Positions 9,218-19,842 of a DNA stretch of 33,088 nucleotides are shown here, piece after piece. The translations under genes were made by a program, and so were the position numbers. Below the pieces are notes generated by a model, which did not search any database, had not been told where the DNA came from, and was given only the letters and a program-made list of their open reading frames with translations. Source of the DNA: Vitrella brassicaformis (Eukaryota > Sar > Vitrellaceae); assembly GCA_001179505.1 (NCBI GenBank), contig CDMY01000022.1, positions 14,340 through 47,427 on the forward strand, given 5' to 3'. Position 1 is the first letter of the stretch; the number at the start of each line of letters is the position of its first letter.

Positions 9218-12200
9218 CTAGGACGAGCAACCGGCGGCCTGCCCTCCCCCGCCCCCGCCCCCGCCCCCCACCGCTGACACGTCGTCAATGCCTCGCTGCT
9301 GTGGCCGCTGCAGGTCCTGCGTCACGGCAGCGAGGTACGACGGACGGACACCACCCCCCGCCACTGGCCGACGGCTGGGAGGCCCACCCACGCCCACATC
9401 CATCTGCCCTCTGTTGATCTTGGTGTTGTTGAGTGTGTAAAGGGGCGGCGGGGGCGGCTGGTGGGGCTGGGTGTAGGGGGGACAGGGCGGCTGGAAGGAG
9501 TGATGGTGGTGGGATCCGAATCCGAATGCTGGTGGGCGCATTGGATGGGCGTGGGGGTGCTGGTATGGATGGTGTGATGACCGGCGGGAGGGCCGTGGTC
9601 CCAGGATGGGCCCCTGCTGCCTACCGGGCGTCTCGAGTGCCGTCTTGGCGATCTGGAGTGCCTTGAGGGGCAGATGCGACACCAGCTCGGTCAGCTCGCG
9701 GCCGTGCAGCGCCTCAACCAACTCTACCAACAACTGCCACCCATCCATCCATCCATCCGTCCATCCATCCATCCAGCAACACAACACAAGACAATGACAA
9801 AGGACCCTTTTGTATGGTAAAAGCGGTGCGTACGATACCTGACAGTCTGGTGGCGAGATGACTTTTGCGTCCGGTCCGTAAGGGCGCTTCAGCGGGGGAA
9901 ACGTGAACTTGGTGAAGCACGCGGGCGCGAAGGGCGCCGCAGCCAGTGCTCTGGGGTTGATGGCGCCGGTGCTGCTGTTGCTGCTGTTGCTTGTCTCCGC
10001 ACCGCCATTGGCCGCCGGCTGCTCGTCCTTCAAAACGATTTGTGCACACAGACAGATGAGAACAAAGGCGGACAAATGAGTGTGTGTGTGGGTGTGGGTG
10101 TGTTGGGGGTGTAGCTGCCGACGTACGTTGTGTGTGGGTGTGTTCTTGGTGGTGTTGTCTTTCTTGGCGTGTTGCCACAGCTCGATGTGCAGGGGGATGG
10201 GCGAGATGCCGTAGGCCGCTCGGACGAGGTCGACCGCCCGCTCGACATGGTGGCCCTGTAGACACCCCTTGAGCAGCACCGAGTACAGCTTCGAATCGAC
10301 ACTCACACCCTGCCGCAGGCACACACAGACATCCATCCAGTTCTTCCACCATGACACACACATGAGCGGTGGTTTGTTGTGTGGGGGTGTGGGAGAAAGG
10401 GACGGGGGGGGNNNNNNNNNNNNNNNNNNNNNNNNNNNNNNNNNNNNNNNNNNNNNNNNNNNNNNNNNNNNNNNNNNNNNNNNNNNNNNNNNNNNNNNNN
10501 NNNNNNNNNNNNNNNNNNNNNNNNNNNNNNNNNNNNNNNNNNNNNNNNNNNNNNNNNNNNNNNNNNNNNNNNNNNNNNNNNNNNNNNNNNNNNNNNNNNN
10601 NNNNNNNNNNNNNNNNNNNNNNNNNNNNNNNNNNNNNNNNNNNNNNNNNNNNNNNNNNNNNNNNNNNNNNNNNNNNNNNNNNNNNNNNNNNNNNNNNNNN
10701 NNNNNNNNNNNGGGATAGATAGGCTCAGCTCACTCACTGTATTGTGTGGTGACTTGTTCGAGCAGCTGGAAGGCCTTCTTGACCTGACGTGCGCGGCCCA
10801 ACACCTTCACCAGCCCCTGCAGACACACCACATAAACCAGATGCCCACCTCCATCCACCCACCTGTCTGTCTGTCTGCCTGTTTGTGTAGTCCTCACCGT
10901 GAGTGTGCGATTAGTGGGCGGCACGTTAGCCCGTTTCATGTCTTCGAGCACGGCCAGCGCCTGGTCGGCGAGCCGGGTAGTGGGCTGCGACGCGCCACGA
11001 CGGTGAGGACCCCCGCCGACACCACCATTGTTCTCACACCACACGTCCTTGCCGCCCGCAGGAGGGCTCCCACAACCTGGTCACCATCACACGCACACAC
11101 ACACTTATCTCCCAGAGTGCGGTGCTGTGCTGTTTGTTGTGTGTGTGTATGTGTGTGTGTGTGTGAGTTTGTGTTGACATTCGATGACGGCGTTGTAGGT
11201 GTGTTCGTCGAACATGGCGCCGGTGCCCTGCGTCTTGAGGTGGGTGTAGTACCTGAGGGCCGAGTCGGTGTCGCCGCTGCTGCAGTAGGCCTTGAGGGCC
11301 GTCAGCTGCGCTGAGGCATCCGGGCACATACCTCGCTGACGCATCCCCTGCACCCATCGACACGTGATAGCATATGGAAGGATCGACGTGATCCATGTGT
11401 GTGTGGGTGTGGGTGTGAGTGTGAGACTGAGTGACAGACACACCGAGAGCAGGTACTCGACATGGTCGGCCCTCTTGCACTTGGCGCAGGCCTCCAGCAG
11501 CTCGCTGTACACCGCCGCGTCCATCGCCACACCACGCTCTTCCATCGTCTGAACGCACAACATCCCAACGCCCAACGCCGGAGCACACGAGTGTGAGTCC
11601 ATCAATTCTCCCGCCGACCGCCCCGCCCGATGAGCCCACCCACCCCACCTTGTATAACTGCAGGGCGTCGTCGATTTTGTGTGCCTGCGCCAGGCCCTTG
11701 AGGACGGTGCAGTACAGCAGCGGGTTGCCGCTGACGTTCTCCTGGCCGTAGGATGATGGGCCGCTAATGCCACTCACGCCCATCCGCATGCCGCCCGCCA
11801 GGCCTTTTGTGTGGATGATGGTGGGATGGTGGGTGGGGGGCGAGAAGGCGTAGCTGTCGAGCGTGGTGGATGTGGCCGTGGAGACGGATGTAGGGGACGT
11901 GTCGGTGTGGGGGGGCAACACGGGTGGTGCAGGCTGCTGCTGATGGTGCTGCTGCTGCTGCTGCTTGTGCAAGTCCCTGGCCGTGGGCGTGGGCGTGGTG
12001 GCGGCCTCGAGCTCCTCCAGCACCTGGAAAGCCGTGTCCACATCCTGACATCCCCCCCCCCCACACACACACACATCCATCCATCCATCTCCTTGTCTGC
12101 CTATCCTAGTGCATCGTACCTTATTCGCAACAAGCGCCTCTACGAAGCACCCCGTAGTCGCTTTGTCAACGGGCACGTTGAGCGCCTTGAGCTCGCGCCA

Positions 12201-13085
12201 CAGCTCCCACACCCTGCCCATGGCCCCCAGCCGCCCGTAACCCCGGATGAGCGCCCCATAGATGGAGGGCGATAAGCCGCCCGACCCCGCCAGGATGCCG
12301 TCATGGCTGGTGGTGGCTTGGTCGCCTGTGTCCTGGACGGACTTGCGGCGCAGCTGACGCTCGCACACCGGCAGCTGAGATGTGCAGAGAGAGAGAGGCA
12401 GGTATGTCGGTGTGGGTGAGTGAGACACATACATACACACACCATGTTTGGCAGAAGGTCTGTGAGGCTCATGCGGATGCAAGTGTCGACCATCGACGTG
12501 AGCAGCACCTGACAAGCAACGAAACGCATCCAGCGCTCACACACACACACACACACAACGTCCTCTCTACAAGTGGACTTGCCTCGTCCATTTCTGTGTC
12601 AGGGAGGTGGCGCACAACGTCGAGACGACGCTTCACGACCTGCACACACACACACACACAAGGGGCATGGCACATTGGTGGGGTGTACAGGGGGTCTGCT
12701 GGTGTGTTGTTCGTTCGTTGGCTCGTTACGCACATCGGGGTGTGTGTCAGGCAAGAGGGAGTCGAGCAGGGCGCAGCACGTGTGCGCGTTGGGGGCCACC
12801 TGGTCCTCCGCCATCATGGACAGCGCCTCGTCTACCCACTCGCTGCACATCCATCCATCCATCCATCGATCGCTTTGTGGTCGGATGCGTCGACACATCC
12901 CTCCCTCCCTCCCTCCGTCCCTGTTTGTCTGTCTGTCTGTCTCACTCTATGTTGGGTGTGTTTTTGTGGGTGGCGGCGCCCAGGAGTGTGTTGTACGTGA
13001 CGCGGTTGGGCCGCACGTCGTAGTTGCGCATCAGTTTGACCACTTCACGCGCCTCCACACACATGCCGCTGCTAACAAAACCCTA

Positions 13086-13125
<40 letters not shown>

Positions 13126-15974
13126 AACCATCCCTGCAGACGTGTGTGTGGGTGTGGGTGGGGTGGCGCGGGGTGAGGTGGGTTTGGTGACCAACCAACC
13201 TTGACAATGGTGTTGAACGAGGCCACGTCCAAGAATCGGCGGTCCAACATCTCGCCTACCAAAGACACCACCCTATATGACACACACAAGACACACACAC
13301 ACACACACACATACAGACGGGACTGACTTTGCCCGGCGAACGGTTCGCTCACTGGTTGAAGTCTCCGCTGTCGACGCAGGTGTTGAGAGCAACGTTGTAC
13401 ATGAGCGCGTTCGGCACCACATGAGGGCACTCCACCAGCCGCCGGAACACCTCCATTGCGCGGGGGAGCTTGCCGGCCGCCCCATAGGCTCTGATGAGGG
13501 TGAGGTGCAGCGTCACGTGGACGTTGCCCTCGTCCTCGCCACACCTGACGAGCAGGACCCACACACAGGCATACCATACACACACAGGGAGAGAGGGAGA
13601 GAGAGATAATGGGTGTGCGTGTCTGCCATTGGATGGATGGACGCACTAACCCGTTTAGTATGTTGGCTGCGATGTCGACTTGGTGTGCGCGAATGGCTGC
13701 GTCGAAGACGGGGCGGAGGTACAGCTGCGGCAGCGTCAGGCCGTCGGTCCGCATCTGGTGCAGCAGACCCTCTAAGGACGACCACATGCCGCCGCCTACC
13801 ATCATCTACAACACACCACACCCACATAAGGCAATCTATCTGGATGGGTCGATGGGTCTTTCATCTTGGGTCTTGTTGTTTCTCACCTTGGCAATGGTCC
13901 CATACGCCCTGGAGAGGGCCTCGCGCACCGCTTGTGGCATCTGCTGCTGCGGCTGCAGCCCCCCCCACCCCACCCTCTCTATGTGTGTCTCCCTGCGATA
14001 CCTGTCCAGTACCTCGGTCGCCCAGCCCACGTCTGAGGCCCCCTCGCACCCCGCCAGCAGCCGATTCACTAGCTGCTCCGTCAGCAAGCGACCCTCCTGG
14101 TGCTGCTGTTGGTGGTGGTGATGGCGATGGCGGCTGTCGATGGTCCTGGCCAGATACTCCCAGACCTTGCGCATGGCGGCGGGGCCGTCACCTAACACGC
14201 GGCTGAGCACCATGAACAGCTGTGGCCGGAGGTCCTGCGGCCGTTCGTGCACCAGACGGGCCGCGAAGGCCTCGATCTTGGTCAGCAAGGGCACCGGCCG
14301 TGTGTGGGGGTGATGAGGGTGTGGCATAATGGTGGCATTGTTGTTGCTGGTATCGCCATCGGCGCGATCGTGCTGCTGCTGGTGGTGCTGGTGCTGGTGC
14401 TGGTGCTGGTAGTGGCCATCACCGGTCGTCGGGGTCATGGGCCTGCTGCCTGTGTTCGGGGTGGGTGAGAGGCTGTTGTTGGGTGCGGGTGGTGTGGGTG
14501 CGGCGGTTGTGGGTGGGGTCGATGTGGGCGGTGTGGGGATGGGCGATGGTGAGGCCTTTGGTGAAGGGGAGAGGGAGAAGGGCTGCGTCGTGTGCAGGTG
14601 CTGCGGGAAGGTCACCAGGTGGCGAAGAACCACGTCGAGCCCGTCAACAGGCAACTGCACATGCACTCCAAACACACACTTTCTGACCTTCCCCTCCCCC
14701 TCCCTCCCTCCCTCCCTCCGTCCCTCCTCTCTGTCTTATCTCTGTACCTTGAGTGGCCAGTGCATCAGTTCCAGTGCCTTGACGGCAATGTCCAGCCGGC
14801 TGGCCCGACACGCCGCATGGCACAGCTCCCCCACGTCCGCACCCAACACCACCGTCTTGCCATCGGCAGTGCTCATTGTCATGCCACCGTGATCGTCCCC
14901 CTCCGTCTGCGTGTCGTTGCCATGGTGTCGGGAGACGGTCCAGGCCAGAAGGGTGAGGGCGGTCTCGAGCTGGTCCGATTGGATGGCCAGCCGATACAGC
15001 ACCGTCAGCAGGGGCGTGTTGAGACAAGCCGGGGGCGTGCTGATGATCCTCTCGGTGGTGCCGGTGGTCGTGATGGCCTCGCTCGTCGCCGTCATGACAG
15101 CGCGCAGCAGGCAGTCTTCGCGGAATGGCCTTGAGCAGAAGTTCTGGGTGAATGGGTGTTGGGAGAAGGAGACGGTGAGGGCGATCTCGCCGCTTTTGGA
15201 CAGATCCAGCAGCAGGTAACGCAGCACCGCGCGGCACCACTGACGCACCGCCGTCGTGCCCGCCGCGGTCGGCGGGACGTATGTGTGTGTGCCCGTCCCC
15301 GTGCTCGTGCTCGTGGCCGTGTTGGTGGCGAAGTTGAGGAATGAGGCCATCTCGTCGGCAACGCGCGTGGCGTCGTTGTAGTGGCGCGCGAGTGTGAGGG
15401 CTATGCGTGCCAGGGGGACGGCCTTGAGGGCAGGGGGGTCGACAACGCCGTCGCACAGACCGATGCCCGACGGGCATGGCGAGTACGGGGCGTCCTTGCC
15501 GTGTGTGGCGGCCGCCACGGCCGCGGGGTAGATGTGCTGCCACATTTCGCACACCTCGGCGTCGGTGTGACCGGGCTCGACGAGCTGCAGCAGCAGCCGG
15601 CAGGTGGACGGATGGGGTTGGGGATGGGGAGGGGGAGGGGGAGGGGGAGGGGGGTGGCTCTCCTGCTGCTGTGGCGGTGTGATGCTGGTGTTGGTGTTGA
15701 TGGTGCTGGTGCTGGTAGTGGCGTTGGGCAGCTGACGGGATGGCCGTGTATTGTTGTTTGTCTTGCTGTTGGTCTTGTTGGCCACAGTGTTTGTGTTTCG
15801 CCAACCCATCTGCCGCCCCCGTCTGCGGCGGCAGCCCGTGAGGACGTTGGGGATGAGGAAGAAGGCGAGTGCCAGGAGGAGCATGATCACACACTCCTCG
15901 GCGATAGTGACGAGCGTGTTGGCGCCAAGCTGCATGTAGCTGGACACCGGGTGGCCGCCGTGGAACAGCACCAT
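9218..15974 (-). CDS. Pentatricopeptide-repeat (PPR) protein with N-terminal membrane segment; interrupted by assembly gap
   Basis: Exons (high to low): 15974-14748, 14654-13887, 13805-13651, 13544-13353, 13272-13200, 13082-12946, 12842-12734, 12639-12583, 12508-12443, 12374-12120, 12044-11649, 11548-11444, 11347-11179, 11076-10898, 10816-10738, then the gap, 10309-10127, 10027-9839, 9733-9218. All visible junctions keep frame; the donor at 12582-12581 is GC. At least 1617 residues. PPR helix pairs recur from about residue 666: VVPNALMYNVALNTC, DVRPNRVTYNTLLGAA, LSPSIYGALIRGYGRLGAMG, VAMDAAVYSELLEACAK, MFDEHTYNAVIECQ and, after the gap, SVDSKLYSVLLKGCLQG. PPR proteins bind RNA, usually in mitochondria or plastids. 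The N-terminus (about residues 18-42, LVTIAEECVIMLLLALAFFL) is a membrane-like helix, followed by Q/P/H-rich low complexity. The start is uncertain because a pyrimidine tract lies just upstream, so exon 1 may extend. The tail is H/P/G-rich. Confidence 0.85.
10412..10711. other. Assembly gap (300 N) inside the PPR gene
   Basis: Exactly 300 N. The upstream exon ends in phase 1 (10738), and the next visible exon (10309) reads in phase 0. At least one exon, of length 2 modulo 3 in total, must therefore be hidden here. The round size suggests a placeholder, so the true length may differ. Confidence 0.95.
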
Positions 15975-16579
15975 AGAAGATGGGCAGATAAAGAAGATGA
16001 GAAACAGATGGACGGACGGACGGATGGGCCGCAAGATGGGCCGCAGACACGCCTTTCAGCCGAGGAGATGACCGGGCATCAAGGCATCACACGCATCAAT
16101 CAATCAGCTTCCGCGCAGCGCGGCGAATCCACCACCCGCCCGTCGCCACACGACCCTGCGCACCGCACACATCACAGCATCAACCAAGTTGACCCCACAC
16201 CGACAGAGCCAGATTCATCCATGGAATTCATCCGACGGTGGGTGGGTGTGGTCCCACAGACTTGTGTGGTCGCGTGTGTGGTCGCCGTTCCTGCCTCCAT
16301 GGATCTCTCTGTCCTCTGGTGGGCCTTACTTCGCTTACTGGGTCGGTGCCACGCGTAGAGCGATGGATGGATGGATGGTGGAAGTTGGGGATGATCACAG
16401 CCGTTCCTCTCAGGCCCTTGAACACATGCAGGCTGAAGAGGAACGGCTCGAAGCGCGAGCAGTTTCACGAACAGCTCGAAAGCCTTTCGTGGTCCTTGGC
16501 GCGGTAATCGTTTCCCCGGGCGGCACTCAACCGACAAGTTGTAGATCTGGCCAGATCTGTGCGTTGTCAGTCATCGGCG
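15975..16579. promoter_or_regulatory. Divergent intergenic region between PPR and reductase genes
   Basis: This 605-base spacer lies between two divergently oriented start codons and probably holds both promoters; no TATA box was seen. It includes a perfect 16-bp palindrome, AGATCTGGCCAGATCT, at 16543-16558, 21 bases before the reductase start codon. The minus strand at 16172-16537 is open and protein-like in two frames (for example KAFELFVKLLALRAV or FEPFLFSLHVFKGLRGTAV). It could therefore hold an upstream exon of the PPR gene, but I could not place it. Confidence 0.45.
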
Positions 16580-19240
16580 ATGAATGGGACGGAGGGGTGT
16601 GGCTCGGGCATCCCCGACATAGCCCGCCAGGCTCGTGCCGCCGCCCAGCAGCTGGCGGGCCTCTCGACTGAAGCCAAGAACGACGCGCTGCGCCTGTTCA
16701 AGGAGGAGCTCGTCAAGCAGAGGGTGAGTCACAGGACACAACACAACACATCTACTCAGATGGATGGATGTGCGGGTGTGTGTGCAGGGGCTGATACAGG
16801 CGGCGAATGCTGCCGACAAGCGCGAGGGCGAGGCGGCTGTGAGTGCGGGTGCGATGGCTCCGTCACTGGTGAAGCGGCTGGACTGCAGCGGGGCCAAGTT
16901 CGAGACCCTCCTCAAGGGCATCGACGACATCATCGGACTCCCAGACCCCGTAAGTGTGTTTATGTGTGTGTGTGTGTGCATCTGTATTTATGAGTGTGTG
17001 TGTGGTGTGTGGATGCAACGCAGGTGGGTCGGTGTGAGCTGTCGACTCAGCTGGCCGACGGCCTGGACCTCTATCGCGTCACCTGCCCCATCGGTAGGTC
17101 GGTGGAAGTGGGACTGCGCTGGATGCGGTGTGGACTGTTTCTGTGTGTGCATGTTCGTGTGTGTGCAGGGGTGCTGGCCATCATCTTCGAGTCTCGTCCC
17201 GAGGCAGCGGTGAGCAGAGCGCCGACACAGCACACTCATAGACGGAGCCGTGACGACACCACCAGCCATGTTTGTGTGTTGAGATGGCCTGATGGCTGGA
17301 TGGCTGTGCAGGTGCAGATATCGTCCCTGGCCCTCAAGTCGGGGAATGCGCTCATTCTCAAGGGCGGCAAGGTGGGTGGGTGGGTGGGTGGGGGGGGTGA
17401 CGCATTCATTACCATACCAACACCCTGTCAATCATCTCTGGGTGTTGTTGTGCAGGAGGCCATGCGCTCGAACCGTGCGCTCTATGACGCGCTTGCAGCC
17501 GCGCTGAAAAGAGCACCAGGCAAGACACCACCACCACCACCACGTGTCGCTTCCTGGCCTTGACGGACTCCCTCCTCTGTGTGTGTGTGTCAGGTGTTCC
17601 CGCGACGTCGGTGCAGCTGGTTGACACCCGTGAGGAGGTGACATCTTTGCTGCAGTGCGACAAGGACATCGACCTCGTTATTCCCAGAGGTAGGTCAGCC
17701 AGCCAGCCAGCCAGCCAGCCAGGTCGTCGATCGTCTGATGAATGATGGATGGATGGATGGATGTGGGTGTGTGTCGGTGTGTGTCGGTGTGTGTCGGTGT
17801 GTGTGTGTGTGTGTGTGTGCAGGTTCGAATGCGTTGGTCCGGTCCATCAAGGACAGCACCCGGATTCCCGTGTTAGGTAGGTCGGTGGCTCGAATGACCG
17901 CATCCCTATTGATCGATCCACTTTGTCACTCGCTCACCCCAGGCCATGCCGACGGCCTCTGTGCCGTCTATGTGGACGAGGAGTGCGACCTGCAACAGGT
18001 GCGCCTGGCGCGTGGCGAGCGGCCTGTGGCCTGTGAATCCTTTGTTCTGTACCTTGGTTGGTCCGTTCTCTCAGGCGGTGTCGATAGTGGAGGACTCCAA
18101 GATGAACTACTGCTCCGCGTGCAACGCACTCGAAACCCTCCTCGTGCACCAAAAGGTCAGCCAGTCAGCCGGCCAGGGCAGTCATCATCCCACTCGCTCA
18201 GCGAGCGACACCGCAGCAGATGAGGCATCGGTGTGTGTGTGGATGGGTGGGTGCAGGTGGCTGCCTCGTTTCTGCCTTTGCTGTCGGAGCGCCTGGCTGC
18301 CCACAGTGTGCAGTACAAGGCCGACACGCGCAGCCTCCCACACCTGTCGGCGCAGTGCACGCAGCCCGCCACACAAGAAGACTTCCAGTGAGCGAGCCGG
18401 CCACCAAGCAAGCAACTGACACCCACTCACTATACCTGTGTGTGTGTGTCTTTGTTTGTCGAAAGCACTGAGTTTCTGGAGCCGACGATGGCCGTCAAGG
18501 TGGTCGACAGTGCACAGGTAAGCGAGGGAGGGAGGGTGGGCGGGAGATGTTGTGTTTGTGTGTGTGGTGTGATGGTAGGAGGCGATAGGGCACATTAATG
18601 CGCACGGGTCGCACCACACGGACTGCATAGTCACCAGCAACTCACAGACAGCAGAGACCTTCCTGCAGTTCGTCGACTCGGCCGGTATGACTGACACATG
18701 AGCACCTGGACACACACACACACACACACATACCCACATACACACAGATGGTGTGGGCGGGCACGGTGCGGTGCGGTGCAGGTGTCTATCACAATGCCTC
18801 CACTCGCTTCGCTGACGGATTCAGGTGCGTGTGTGTGGGTGTGGGTGTGAGTGTGTGTGCCCATTTGTGTGTTCTTCTGTCTGTGTGTCTGACCTTTGTG
18901 CGGTTTGCCCGTCTTGATGCGATCGATGCAGGTATGGCTTCGGCGCTGAGGTCGGCATATCGACCAACCGCATCCACTCCCGCGGACCAGTGGGCCTCGA
19001 AGGGCTCGTCATACACAAATACAGGTGGGTGGGGCACTGATCTGCCCTAGCACCCAACGAACAGACAGACAAAGACGCCTGCTCTCCTCTGTGTGTGTGT
19101 GTGTGTGTGTGTGTGTCAGGCTGTATGGGAGGGGCCACGTCGTGGGGGAGGTCGGCAAGAAGTATGGCTTCACCCACGTGCACCGGGACCCGCGAGACAC
19201 CCCGACCGTCGACAGTATCCAGACTCGGCAGCACCCCTGA
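16580..19240 (+). CDS. proA: Gamma-glutamyl phosphate reductase (glutamate-5-semialdehyde dehydrogenase)
   Basis: Exons: 16580-16723, 16788-16949, 17024-17093, 17169-17209, 17312-17371, 17456-17519, 17594-17689, 17823-17876, 17943-17998, 18075-18155, 18257-18387, 18466-18517, 18579-18684, 18782-18824, 18932-19024, 19120-19240. All junctions are in frame and give 457 residues (bacterial ProA is about 417). The intron at 17520 starts with GC, as the reading frame requires. The enzyme reduces gamma-glutamyl phosphate to glutamate semialdehyde with NADPH, the second step of proline synthesis. Family blocks seen in order: [32 protein letters not shown], the catalytic block [15 protein letters not shown] with active-site Cys about C265, [20 protein letters not shown] and [15 protein letters not shown]. 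No amino-acid kinase domain precedes it, unlike the bifunctional P5CS of plants and animals. The start was chosen at the first in-frame ATG before the conserved N-terminal helix. A mostly intergenic 605-base spacer lies upstream. Confidence 0.93.
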
Positions 19241-19842
19241 CTGACTGATTGATTAATGTGGCCGGTGCTGATGTGTGTGAGCGTGTGGACGAGGGTGTGG
19301 TGTCTGTCATTTGTTTACGTGTCGAGGTGGCGCCGTGGTCGAGCCACAGCTGATGTGGGGAACAACGTACCAATTGAGAGAGAGAGAGAAAGCGAAATGG
19401 TCTGTCACCAAGACATTGACACATTCCCTGTCAGGCAGAGAGGGAGGCAACGCCACACATAATTCGACCGGCGTCCATGTGCCATCGCCATACATCGTCA
19501 ATCACAGTCGCGATGTGCAACACACACTGCGGACCACAGACAGACAGACAGAGAGGGAGAGGGTTCAGCAGAGAGAGAGAGGGAGGGAGGGAGGGAGAGA
19601 CAGCTCCGCTCCCATTTACCCGAACCACAGCAAGTGACAGACAGAAAGGCAGCTAGAGGCGGTGCTATGATACACATCAGGCCACCCCCACCCACCTCGC
19701 CCTCCACACCTCAATCAAAGCAGACGCACATATTACCCACACCCTCTCCCTCAGAGTAGCAGTGAGGTGAGTGGTACCTCTGCACCCACCCAGCGGCAGA
19801 GCCGTGCGCTCATGACTCAGCTGACACACGTCTGCCATTTGT
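19241..19842. repeat. 3' spacer between convergent genes
   Basis: The sequence between the stops of the reductase (plus) and the small myristoylation-site gene (minus) is mostly GA, CAGA and GGGA runs. It includes a 47-base segment, listed separately, that resembles the end of the neighbouring minus-strand coding sequence. No gene was called. Confidence 0.6.
19304..19350 (-). pseudogene. Degenerate copy of the C-terminal coding end of the neighbouring gene
   Basis: This 47-base segment matches 19832-19878 at about 36 of 47 positions. Read on the minus strand it gives AVARPRRHLDT followed by TAA, against AVFRLRRRYGT and TAA at the real gene end, so the stop is in the same place. Directly before it on the minus strand lies a pyrimidine-rich acceptor-like tract (CT run, then CCCCACATCAG). 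It may be a relic of a tandem gene copy or an alternative last exon. Confidence 0.4.

Noticed and set aside
14465-14892. Plus-strand frames opposite the PPR gene (valine- and glycine-rich)
   Set aside because: Shadows of the minus-strand Q/H/P-rich coding sequence.
16172-16537. Minus-strand frame with KAFELFVKLLALRAV, resembling a PPR fragment
   Set aside because: It could be an upstream exon of the PPR gene, but two frames compete and I found no junction that joins it in phase to the exon at 15974.
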